Shown piece by piece: positions 7,022 to 13,805 of a stretch of 13,805 nucleotides of DNA. Under the pieces are notes generated by a model. It had not been told where the DNA came from. It saw only the letters and a program-made list of their open reading frames with translations, and made no database searches. Positions within the stretch are counted from its first letter, which is position 1. The number at the start of each line of letters is the position of its first letter. The translations under genes were made by a program, and so were the position numbers. This stretch comes from Candidatus Bathyarchaeota archaeon (GTDB taxonomy: Archaea; Thermoproteota; Bathyarchaeia; Bathyarchaeales; UBA233): the NCBI GenBank assembly GCA_007050895.1, contig SMYP01000171.1, positions 1 through 13,805 of the forward strand, written 5' to 3'.

Positions 7022-7405
7022 TTAGTGATTCGGTTCTTTTGGGTTTTGAACCATTTTTGTCTTTCTTATTAACGCGAGGGCAGCTAGAACTACAACTATA
7101 ATGCTGAGTGAAATGGTGAGTGAAGATGTTGTCATTCCTATGGGCGACAATCCTAGGAAAAGTCCTGACATTCCAGCAATGCTAAAACTTAGTGCCACGG
7201 ATAAAACGGCTTTTTCAACTATGTCTAGTTTTCCCTCTTTAAATAAAACGTTTACTAGACAATATCCAGGCGCTATTGCGACAAAAATGAATCCGAACAG
7301 GATTGTGAATACGGAAAATGGTGAATCGTTAGGGATGAAGTATACAAAAAGTAACGTTACAACTGTGTAAAGGACGATTATTCCAAACCAGCTGGAGTGT
7401 TTCAC
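7022..7405 (-). CDS. Short DUF1616-like membrane protein
   Basis: A 127-residue protein with four predicted membrane spans (about 7-24, 32-54, 62-83 and 92-112). The segment around 38-54 with APGYCLVNVLF, followed by LDIVEKAVLSVALSFSIAG, resembles the N-terminal part of the DUF1616 family, whose usual members are about twice as long and have an extra extracytoplasmic part. The GTG at 7405 is supported by GAAGGA about seven bases upstream. It lies 56 bases after the MtrH-like gene on the same strand, but a T-rich tract in that gap may separate the transcripts. The function is unknown; DUF1616 proteins often occur among archaeal envelope and glycosylation genes, which fits the GT-C-like pair further right. 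Confidence 0.65.
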   Translation of the reverse strand: MKHSSWFGIIVLYTVVTLLFVYFIPNDSPFSVFTILFGFIFVAIAPGYCLVNVLFKEGKLDIVEKAVLSVALSFSIAGMSGLFLGLSPIGMTTSSLTISLSIIVVVLAALALIRKTKMVQNPKEPNH

Positions 7406-7430
7406 CTTTTTATCCTTCGATTAAACAGAG

Positions 7431-7447
7431 AAATTTTTACAAAAAAA
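7431..7447 (-). terminator. T-rich terminator after the MtrH-like gene
   Basis: On the minus strand this reads TTTTTTTGTAAAAATTT, starting about 15 bases after the MtrH stop codon. It could end the corrinoid protein-MtrH transcript before the DUF1616-like gene. Confidence 0.45.
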
Positions 7448-7461
7448 TGAAAGGATGGATT

Positions 7462-8370
7462 TTAGAGGAAAATCTTGTAGATCGGATGCTGCTCATGTAG
7501 CGGTCTAATGCCTTCGTCACCCATTGCAGATGCGACGTAAGCGTCGACTATTGCAATTGCGGGGAAGACATAATCTGCCTGTTCAGCTGGTCCGAACATC
7601 AGCCAGTTGGCTCCCATTGTCTGCATTATAGCGTTTGTTGCTGTTCTGGTTCCTAGCCTGAACTCCTTGGCAAAGTTAGCTTTGACCCATCCCATGGTGG
7701 TCACTACGTTTCCAGTTCCCAATCCTGTGGGATGACCAAATTTCTCTTTGATTTTTGGTATTGCTCCTACTGCTGTCCCCATGGTCGGTTCAAATGCGGG
7801 AATAGCTGTGTCAATTAATGGTTTTGTGATTCCACCTTTGTCAGCGAGTTCCAAGGCTTCTACCAAAACCTCCATCTTCCCTTCCAAGCTGTTATCTTTC
7901 GGATTATCCGCAAGTACTATGGACATTTTTATTCCGCTGTCCTTTAGCACTTCCAGTTCAGGGTCTCTAACGCCTTTGTAGACTGAGTTATAGAGGCATC
8001 TGTCTTGAAGTCCCATGTTCTTGGCTAATTCTGCTGCTTTCATGCGAGTTCTTGGACTCATCGCATCCAGCATCAAGGGCGCTTCGCTGTGTTTGGCAAC
8101 GAAATCAATGTATTTTTCGAAAGCCGTTTCTGTTGTTCCAACTATATCGTATGCAAAAGGAACTCCTGTTAGATCACTTAACATATCCATTTTATTGATT
8201 ATGTTTTCAGCTTGCTGAGCATCAAATATCCCTTGGTTTGCATCTTCAACCATTTTTTGGCCTAGCCAAAAAATTGAACCTATCAGAACAGTGGGTAACT
8301 CTCCAGGCTGACCGCCTATTTTCACTTTTCCTACTTCATAGACTTTTTGTGGTGTATTGAATTTGTGCAT
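7462..8370 (-). CDS. mtrH: MtrH-family corrinoid:tetrahydropterin methyltransferase
   Basis: Homologue of subunit H of tetrahydromethanopterin S-methyltransferase, a TIM-barrel enzyme that moves a methyl group between a corrinoid protein and tetrahydromethanopterin or tetrahydrofolate. The 302 residues match the family in length and in blocks such as VLIGSIFWLGQKMVED (28-43), YDIVGTTETAF (74-84), the acid after PLMLDA (98-103), AFEPTMGTAVGAIPKIKEKFG (192-212), and GANWLMFGPAEQADYVFPAIA (253-273). The ATG at 8370 has GAGG four bases upstream. The gene follows the corrinoid-protein gene after 29 bases and is surely co-transcribed. No other Mtr subunit is present, so this is not the methanogen membrane complex. 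It is more like the soluble MtgA-type partner of dedicated corrinoid proteins. The pterin used cannot be told from sequence. Confidence 0.9.
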   Translation of the reverse strand: MHKFNTPQKVYEVGKVKIGGQPGELPTVLIGSIFWLGQKMVEDANQGIFDAQQAENIINKMDMLSDLTGVPFAYDIVGTTETAFEKYIDFVAKHSEAPLMLDAMSPRTRMKAAELAKNMGLQDRCLYNSVYKGVRDPELEVLKDSGIKMSIVLADNPKDNSLEGKMEVLVEALELADKGGITKPLIDTAIPAFEPTMGTAVGAIPKIKEKFGHPTGLGTGNVVTTMGWVKANFAKEFRLGTRTATNAIMQTMGANWLMFGPAEQADYVFPAIAIVDAYVASAMGDEGIRPLHEQHPIYKIFL

Positions 8371-8399
8371 GTTGCCTCATCCAAGTTATGAGTTTAGTC

Positions 8400-8822
8400 T
8401 TAAGCTACTGCTTGCTTGGCGATTTCAACGCCTTCCTCTTTGTTCTTGCCGAATTTAGCCCCGATTGCTTCCGCGTCTTCTTTTTTGATTGCAGCTCCGC
8501 CCATGATTATTATCAGTTTATCCTTGAGCCCGGCTGCTTTCAGTGCTTCATCCAGTTTTGCAATGTTGTTCTTTGCAGGTACCGTGTTAACTGAAACCGC
8601 CAGTATATTTGCACTTGATTCCTTTATTTTATCAACGAAAACTTGCGGGGCTACACTTTTTCCTGCGTCAACTGTTTTGAATCCGGCTCTTTTCAGTGCT
8701 TTTCGAACTGCTTCTTTAGCTGTGTCATGCATGTCGGGTTCGATGTTGCCTATGACAACTGTGCCAATTGGACTCTCTGGTTCTGGAGGCTCTTTCTCCA
8801 TCATAGATTTAAGCCATGACAT
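8400..8822 (-). CDS. Short corrinoid (B12)-binding protein, methyl carrier
   Basis: A 140-residue protein made essentially of one B12-binding Rossmann domain. The usual signature D-x-H-x2-G-x41-S-x-L-x26-28-G-G is visible with exact spacing but two substitutions: Asp30, His32, Ala35 instead of Gly, Ser77, Asn79 instead of Leu, and Gly108-Gly109. His32 should be the lower cobalt ligand. The four-helix cap of about 80 residues found in MtmC/MttC-type carriers is missing; only about 18 residues, rich in Pro and Glu, precede the domain. It is the first gene of a pair with the MtrH-family enzyme, its evident partner. The ATG at 8822 has AAGGAAG some 9-10 bases upstream. It probably carries a methyl group from an unidentified donor to MtrH. 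Confidence 0.88.
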   Translation of the reverse strand: MSWLKSMMEKEPPEPESPIGTVVIGNIEPDMHDTAKEAVRKALKRAGFKTVDAGKSVAPQVFVDKIKESSANILAVSVNTVPAKNNIAKLDEALKAAGLKDKLIIIMGGAAIKKEDAEAIGAKFGKNKEEGVEIAKQAVA

Positions 8823-8844
8823 TTAACATAACTTCCTTTTTAGT

Positions 8845-8867
8845 CTTTTATACCTTCGATTTTTATA
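8845..8867 (-). promoter_or_regulatory. TATA-like boxes for the corrinoid protein-MtrH operon
   Basis: Two TATA elements on the minus strand: TATAAAAA (8860-8867), which would start RNA near 8837 and leave a 15-base leader with the GGAAG ribosome site, and TATAAAAG (8845-8852), which would give an almost leaderless RNA. Either or both may be used. Confidence 0.5.
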
Positions 8868-8876
8868 TTCGAATTC

Positions 8877-8886
8877 TATATTTAAA
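8877..8886 (+). promoter_or_regulatory. TATA-like box for the GT-C-like gene pair
   Basis: TATATTTAAA in the divergent gap predicts a transcript start near 8907 and a leader of about 40 bases before the ATG at 8949. Confidence 0.4.
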
Positions 8887-8948
8887 CTTTGACTCAGTTA
8901 CTACAATATTGTTTCAATAAGCAAAGATGAATGTTTAGGAAGAAAAAA

Positions 8949-11255
8949 ATGCTCAAAAAACCAAATAAGTATCTGCTTTTGTTTCTTGTTTTGGCATTTG
9001 CATTCGTATACCGTATTCTGTTGTTGCATTGGGAAACTTACCCGCCTGGAGCTGACATAGGTTTACACGAAAGCGTGGTAAATTCAATCATTTCGTCGAG
9101 AAATACAGATTTCCTATGGAACAATTATCAGATGGGTGGTGGTCTTTCTCTAACTTTTCCAGGATATCACATATTCGTTTCGCATATAATACTAATGACT
9201 GGAATAACTGATTATCTGGCTCACTCCTTAGTTGCCGCGTTTTTTTCTTCATTTATTGTTTTATGCGCGTTCTTGATAGGGAGACGTGTTTGGGGAGAAT
9301 CAACTGCTTTTATAGTTGCTTTTTTGGTGGCAATTTCAAGGTTTGATGTAGAGATGCTCTTATGGGGTGGCTTCCCCAACGCAGTAACTCTACTGCTGAT
9401 TCCCGTGGTTTTTTATCTTTACTTGGAAAAGGAGCGTTTTTCTTTAGCGCCTTTTCTGTTTACGACATCACTTCTGTCTGGAGCCATTTTCTTCACCCAC
9501 TCCCTCAGCGCAGTTATGTATATTTGCATAACTTTTTCCACTGTAATTATAGGGGCGGTTTTTTCCAAGAGATTAGGTGTATCAAAAAAGCATCTTCTCA
9601 TTTGGCTTTTGCCAATTTTTATCGGAGCAACAATAGTCTCTCCATTCTTAGTAGAAGCTGTGCCTGCATACTTAGGTGAAAATTCGGGCGGTGTGTGGGA
9701 TATTCAACAAGCAATTCTTTCAACGAGAGTGCTACCTCTGGAGTGGGTAGTACCTCTTTTTGCTTGTGTTATTTTCTTTTTTATATTCTCTAAAAAGTAT
9801 CTAGGCAAATTTTTGTCACTTCAAGCTTTGTTCCTTACATTATGGCTTTTAGTGCCCATGTTGTTTACCCAGGCGTTCTTAGTTGGGTTTTATACGGATT
9901 ATAATCGATTTTTATATTTCATAATCTTGCCTCTTGTACTTCTTATTGCAATTGGGATTGACCATAGTGCCGGCTTCTTTGCACGCATAACCGATACTTA
10001 CCTGTCTTTGACAAAGAAAACATCTCAAACCAAGAACAGCAAAAAAATAAGTTCCAGAATAGTGGTGAACCTGTCTCGTAAACGCATATACGCAATCTTT
10101 GCTCTAAGTTTCTTGATTTTTTCGTTCTTGGTGGTGCCAATCTTTCTGAATCCAATTCAAGGTGAAAAAATACAAAGCTTCTATCAAACAATGAACGACT
10201 CTGGATACGAGGCAATGCAATGGGCTCGTCAGAACACGCCAGCCGAATCAATTTTTATTTCCGACGCTTACTACGGATGGTGGTTTTCCGGTTTTGCACA
10301 ACGCCCAACTTTAAGTGCTGTTGACCCTCAATATTTGGCGCTATCCCGTGAGTTTGAAGGCGCAAAGGTTGCCAAAAGCTTGCTCGACACGAATTTCATT
10401 GTAGATAACGGGTTGATTCAAGTCAGAGAGGATGGTGGTTACATTGGTAGGCATAATCCTGTGATTCTGGCTAAGCTTAATTGGACATATTTTCCTTACC
10501 CGTTCTTGAACTTCAACAACAGCAAAACAGAAATTAAATATCGCGTTGACGATAATCTTAAATCAATATATCTTGATCAGCTTCAAGTAACAGAAATGCG
10601 AGTGGAAAATGACACTACGCATGCTGTTATTATTGTGAAGAAAGGAAATGGTTTCTTTAATTATACTCAGTTGACAACTGTTTATACTGGATTGAGTTTT
10701 ATCGATATGTCTATTACTTTAGAAAGTACCTTTGATGGTGTTTTTTTGGATTGGCTTGATTTCACTGTTAATAGCAAAGGCAAAATGTTACCATTGCAAA
10801 ATAATACAATTGCCTTGCTGGATGAAGGAGTTAAAGCTTTTGGTCAACTGATTTTTGAAAAAGAACAGCCGAATGTTGATTTGGTTAATGCTGAAAACCC
10901 CTGCATTTTAGAATTAGATTATAATCTTCAAGGCAAAGATAAAATAGAAATCCAGATGGCAATAAGCGCATATTCGGTTACAGATAACCCCGACTTTTAT
11001 CAGTCTCAAGAAAGAAAGGAACAATATTTCAATGGTGAGATTGCCAAAAATATGCTTTCACATAAAGAGCCAAGTGATGTTCCTTCTTCTCTTGATGTTT
11101 TCGACTACAAGCAAGTCGTGAATGCTATGAACATCTCCTACATTGCTTGCCGTGATTCTGAAATATTGCCAAAATTTGTAAACGACCCTGCATTTAATTT
11201 GATGTTTATTAATGATGAAGTCGCCATATTCGTTGTGCAAAAAGATAGCGCCTAG
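8949..11255 (+). CDS. GT-C-like membrane glycosyltransferase-type protein, first of a tandem pair
   Basis: A 768-residue protein with about ten membrane spans in its first 400 residues and a long extracytoplasmic C-terminal part rich in predicted beta strands. After the first span, the loop PPGADIGLH (Asp36, His40) resembles the acidic catalytic loop of GT-C sugar transferases that use lipid-linked donors. Further landmarks are LWGG (138-141), FTH (182-184), YNRF (318-321) and, after the last span, a WWFSG-x4-RP segment (444-454) like the external motif of many GT-C enzymes. The ATG at 8949 is preferred over the ATG at 8931 because AGGAAG (8937-8942) lies six bases before it. It is homologous to the next gene, which starts right at its stop codon. 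The likely role is envelope glycan or lipid glycosylation. A PTPS-related membrane protein without transferase activity is an alternative. Confidence 0.75.
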   Translation: MLKKPNKYLLLFLVLAFAFVYRILLLHWETYPPGADIGLHESVVNSIISSRNTDFLWNNYQMGGGLSLTFPGYHIFVSHIILMTGITDYLAHSLVAAFFSSFIVLCAFLIGRRVWGESTAFIVAFLVAISRFDVEMLLWGGFPNAVTLLLIPVVFYLYLEKERFSLAPFLFTTSLLSGAIFFTHSLSAVMYICITFSTVIIGAVFSKRLGVSKKHLLIWLLPIFIGATIVSPFLVEAVPAYLGENSGGVWDIQQAILSTRVLPLEWVVPLFACVIFFFIFSKKYLGKFLSLQALFLTLWLLVPMLFTQAFLVGFYTDYNRFLYFIILPLVLLIAIGIDHSAGFFARITDTYLSLTKKTSQTKNSKKISSRIVVNLSRKRIYAIFALSFLIFSFLVVPIFLNPIQGEKIQSFYQTMNDSGYEAMQWARQNTPAESIFISDAYYGWWFSGFAQRPTLSAVDPQYLALSREFEGAKVAKSLLDTNFIVDNGLIQVREDGGYIGRHNPVILAKLNWTYFPYPFLNFNNSKTEIKYRVDDNLKSIYLDQLQVTEMRVENDTTHAVIIVKKGNGFFNYTQLTTVYTGLSFIDMSITLESTFDGVFLDWLDFTVNSKGKMLPLQNNTIALLDEGVKAFGQLIFEKEQPNVDLVNAENPCILELDYNLQGKDKIEIQMAISAYSVTDNPDFYQSQERKEQYFNGEIAKNMLSHKEPSDVPSSLDVFDYKQVVNAMNISYIACRDSEILPKFVNDPAFNLMFINDEVAIFVVQKDSA

Positions 11256-13577
11256 GTGGGTACTGGCATACTCTCATTGACACTTGTTCCTCAACAGAGG
11301 AAAATCTTCGAGCTTGCCTTTGCAGTGGTTTTTTCAGCCTTGATTTTGGTTCTCTTCTATTCCGTAACATCAATGAACGGTTTGGTAATGGGTAACGACC
11401 CAGCTGTTCATATGGAAAAAGCTCATATTTTTCTGGAGACTGGTAAGATACCCCTGGAAAACTTGGGTTGGACTCCTCCTCTTTTCTCAATTCTGCTTGC
11501 CATGATTATCTCATTCACTGGTGCCACTGGCGTTTCGCAATTAATCTTTATGGAGAAGGCTTTAGCGGTGGTTATTGATTGGCTGCTATTTTTCTCAGTT
11601 TATTTAATTGGCTCAAAGTTTTTAGGTAAGAAAATTGGAGGTATCGCAGCTGTTTTACTCCTTTTCTGTGTTCCTATTTATGAGCTTAATTTGTGGGGTG
11701 GCTACACTACCGTTCTAGGTTTGGCGTTCCTGTTTTTGCTGCTGGTGTATTTGCCGTTTGCACTTAAAAACTTCAAGCATACCGTAATTGCTTTCTTTAT
11801 GGCCTTTTCATTGGTTTTGTCTCATCAACTGACTGCATTTTTAACAGTTTTAATCCTTCCCCCGATTATCCTGTTCATGTTCATAAAGTCTCGCGGCACC
11901 CATTTTAAGGCATTAATCGCAGTGATTTTAGGTGGTGGAATAGCGTTTTTCCTCTACTATTCACAAGCAATGTTTCCCTACCTTGGTGTTCTTATTGAGC
12001 ATGTTTTCTTCATGCAAAAAACTACTATGTATCAGATTCCTGGCACAACTCTCAGTGCTTTTATGTTAAACTTCGGTTTCATATTCGTAATTTCCATCGC
12101 TGGATTTGTTATTGCTTTCCTTAAGTTGAGAGCGAAGAAGGAACCCCTATTTTTTATTATACTATTAATGAGTTTCATTGTTCCATTCGTTCTGGCAGAA
12201 TCCTACTTGTTTGGGCTGTATCTGCCTTTTCAATGGTTTATCTACTATTTGATGCCTCCAATTGTGGTTCTTGCGGCTGTTACAATAGGGTTCGCCGCTG
12301 ACCAAGTTGTTGTCTTCTACCTCCAGCATAAGAAAAGTTGGAAGAAGTTACAGCTGCGAGCAATCATCCTTTCATTGGTTGTTTTGATGTGTTTGTTGCT
12401 TGTTGTTCGCTTTGGAACTGTCTACGGTAAAATCATGGAAGGAAGCGTGTACTATTCAACATCCGACATAAAAGCATACGATGCAGGCACATGGCTTAGA
12501 AACAGCTTCCCAGATGAAACAACAGTGGTTGTGACAGAAGTTCCTGGTTTCTGGTTTAGATTGTTTTCAGGCAAGACTGTAATAGCAGAAACCGATCCCA
12601 TTATCGAAAGAAATGCTATAGCCTCATCTGTTCTGGAATTAGCTTATGAAATTGAACATCCGCTAGCTCTAGTCAGAGCCTACGATATGACGAAAGGTGA
12701 CATTGCTGACGAGAACTACGTATCCATGAACGATGTTTGGCGCAGGGTCTCATATTCGGCGGCAGATGGAAACAAAATCTTGTATCGGACAAATGGCATT
12801 AGCAAAGAAATTTATTTATCCAATTTTACCAGAGAATCAATCTTCGAGGATCAAAGTTCTTACAAGAAACTGACCTTCAGCTACTTCAATGACGAAGTAA
12901 GCATCAATCAGACAATTCTCGTTCAGAACGACACATACCCAATAGCCGTTGCTTGGTCCCTGTCTCCCACGGAAAGTGAGATTACCGATGTTTCTTTGTA
13001 CATAAGCACTTTCTTTGATCTTCAATTCTCATTGGAAGAAGCTTATGTCCCCGGTATTCTGGAATGGCAGAATCCTTGGAGTAACGCTTCCAATATAAAG
13101 GAAAACGAGTGGGCTGTTGTTAATTTCTCTAGTTCAACCTTAACAGGTAATTATCTGGGTTTTTACGACGAGACGGCAGCGGTTGTTTTCGCGCTGGACT
13201 TCCAAGAATTGCCTGACTGGGGCAACGTGGGCGCTCTAGAAAGCAATCAAATAGATGCAGTTCGGTTCCAATACAACTTTAACGAGATTGAAATCAACGA
13301 AACAACTTCTTTCTCTTACAATTTTCTTACTTTTTCGAAAACCAGCGCGTCCGAAATTCTAAACCTTAAAGATTTGAAAAGCATATTCGAGTTCAAGCCA
13401 ACCAATACATTTGAACTGAAATCAAGAGACTATCACGACTACATAACAGATTACAACATAGGATTTTTGGTTTATGATAAAAACCAGCTTGACACTAAAA
13501 TTATCCGCAGTAAACTCTTGGAAGTAGTCTACTCAAACGATCGCTATGCAATTTTCAAAATCGAAAGCCCTTCCTAA
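11256..13577 (+). CDS. GT-C-like membrane glycosyltransferase-type protein, second of a tandem pair
   Basis: A 773-residue paralogue of the preceding protein, with the same layout: a first span at about 19-38, a loop with GNDPAVH (46-52, Asp48 and His52), LWGG (146-149), LSH at 188-190, about ten spans up to residue 385, then a large external domain. Its WFRLFSGK segment (433-440) takes the place of the WW-FSG motif of the first protein, and an E-x-D-P segment follows as D-P does in the first. The GTG at 11256 immediately follows the TAG stop of the first gene, and AGGTGGG spans the junction. Because that ribosome-like site overlaps the GTG, a TTG at 11277 is a possible alternative start. The two products probably act in the same pathway and may form a heteromer, with different sugar donors or acceptors. 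No substrate can be named. Confidence 0.75.
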   Translation: MGTGILSLTLVPQQRKIFELAFAVVFSALILVLFYSVTSMNGLVMGNDPAVHMEKAHIFLETGKIPLENLGWTPPLFSILLAMIISFTGATGVSQLIFMEKALAVVIDWLLFFSVYLIGSKFLGKKIGGIAAVLLLFCVPIYELNLWGGYTTVLGLAFLFLLLVYLPFALKNFKHTVIAFFMAFSLVLSHQLTAFLTVLILPPIILFMFIKSRGTHFKALIAVILGGGIAFFLYYSQAMFPYLGVLIEHVFFMQKTTMYQIPGTTLSAFMLNFGFIFVISIAGFVIAFLKLRAKKEPLFFIILLMSFIVPFVLAESYLFGLYLPFQWFIYYLMPPIVVLAAVTIGFAADQVVVFYLQHKKSWKKLQLRAIILSLVVLMCLLLVVRFGTVYGKIMEGSVYYSTSDIKAYDAGTWLRNSFPDETTVVVTEVPGFWFRLFSGKTVIAETDPIIERNAIASSVLELAYEIEHPLALVRAYDMTKGDIADENYVSMNDVWRRVSYSAADGNKILYRTNGISKEIYLSNFTRESIFEDQSSYKKLTFSYFNDEVSINQTILVQNDTYPIAVAWSLSPTESEITDVSLYISTFFDLQFSLEEAYVPGILEWQNPWSNASNIKENEWAVVNFSSSTLTGNYLGFYDETAAVVFALDFQELPDWGNVGALESNQIDAVRFQYNFNEIEINETTSFSYNFLTFSKTSASEILNLKDLKSIFEFKPTNTFELKSRDYHDYITDYNIGFLVYDKNQLDTKIIRSKLLEVVYSNDRYAIFKIESPS

Positions 13578-13673
13578 GGAAGCCTTTCAGGAAAATACAA
13601 TGCAGACTCTGCCAATTATATCTGGCATTCACTCATAAAAGACATTTGAAACAGAAAAAAAGCAAAGCTGACT

Positions 13674-13705
13674 GCTTGTTTTAGTGAGAGCTTGTTTTAG
13701 TTAGA
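13674..13705. repeat. Two-copy 16-bp tandem repeat
   Basis: GCTTGTTTTAGTGAGA (13674-13689) is followed directly by GCTTGTTTTAGTTAGA (13690-13705), which differs at one position. It lies in the 145-base convergent gap after the second GT-C-like gene. Each unit holds TTTT, so it may act as a terminator. The rest of the gap shows no gene. Confidence 0.8.
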
Positions 13706-13722
13706 AATAGAAGTGAGTTTCT

Positions 13723-13805
13723 TTATTGTTCTCGTAGTACTTTTGGTATGTAGTTGCATGCTGGGTCGCTTTCGAAGAGGTCGCCTGTGTAGTATTCGGC
13801 TCTTG
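13723..13805 (-). CDS. C-terminal 26 residues of an unidentified protein (truncated by window edge)
   Basis: On the minus strand an open frame enters from the right edge and ends at TAA (13725-13723). The 26 visible residues run from RAEYYTGDLF to YIPKVLREQ, with ordinary soluble-protein composition and codon use like that of the neighbours. The segment is too short to assign a family. The gene converges on the GT-C-like pair. Confidence 0.55.
   Translation of the reverse strand, partial: RAEYYTGDLFESDPACNYIPKVLREQ

Noticed and set aside
3981..8822. Pyrrolysine-type readthrough of TAG in the methyl-transfer genes
   Set aside because: No MttB/MtmB/MtbB-type gene is present, and the TAG stops end proteins at natural lengths.
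8416..8826. A 136-codon open frame on the plus strand opposite the corrinoid-protein gene
   Set aside because: It overlaps almost completely a gene with a clear B12-binding signature, is rich in Ser, Ala and Leu as antisense frames often are, and shows no motif.
1..13805. CRISPR arrays, tRNA or rRNA genes, insertion sequences
   Set aside because: No regularly spaced repeats, cloverleaf-like segments, rRNA-like sequence, transposase-like protein or terminal inverted repeats were seen on either strand.

Overview
The window looks like a chromosomal piece from an archaeon, most probably an uncultured member of the Bathyarchaeia or a related Thermoproteota/TACK lineage. This placement is inference. 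It rests on AT-rich TATA-like promoters, GGTGA/GGAGG-type ribosome sites in front of many TTG and GTG starts, T-rich tracts after stops, and a gene set of archaeal character: a tetrahydromethanopterin-type methyltransferase H subunit (MtrH), the corrinoid salvage enzyme CbiZ, an archaeal HtpX-like protease and GT-C-like membrane proteins. No rRNA or other decisive marker is present.

Left part (1-3848): the C-terminal end of one membrane protein and a small complete membrane protein, both on the plus strand. An HtpX-like membrane metalloprotease carrying an EF-hand-like loop and a stand-alone asparagine-synthetase-type ATP-dependent enzyme with a C-terminal zinc ribbon follow on the minus strand. 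A nitrilase-superfamily amidohydrolase is read divergently from the latter.

Central part (3981-8822): a corrinoid-centred block and the most interesting region. Two divergent paralogues of unknown function (A, minus strand; B, plus strand) share an 18-residue identical block with a C-x-C-x2-C motif. They bracket a tight two-gene operon encoding a 2[4Fe-4S] ferredoxin and CbiZ. Next to them on the minus strand lie a short corrinoid-binding protein, an MtrH-family corrinoid:pterin methyltransferase, and a small DUF1616-like membrane protein. A corrinoid carrier, a methyl acceptor enzyme, corrinoid salvage and a possible low-potential electron donor are present, but no recognised substrate:corrinoid methyltransferase. 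The two paralogues are candidates for that role or for an accessory role; this is a hypothesis.

Right part (8949-13805): two adjacent, homologous, very large membrane proteins (about 770 residues each, plus strand, stop and start touching) with GT-C glycosyltransferase-like architecture, probably envelope glycan or lipid-linked sugar enzymes. The edge holds a 16-bp tandem repeat and the last 26 codons of a minus-strand gene.

All intergenic stretches are shorter than about 250 bases. No tRNA, rRNA, CRISPR array, insertion sequence or attachment site was seen.
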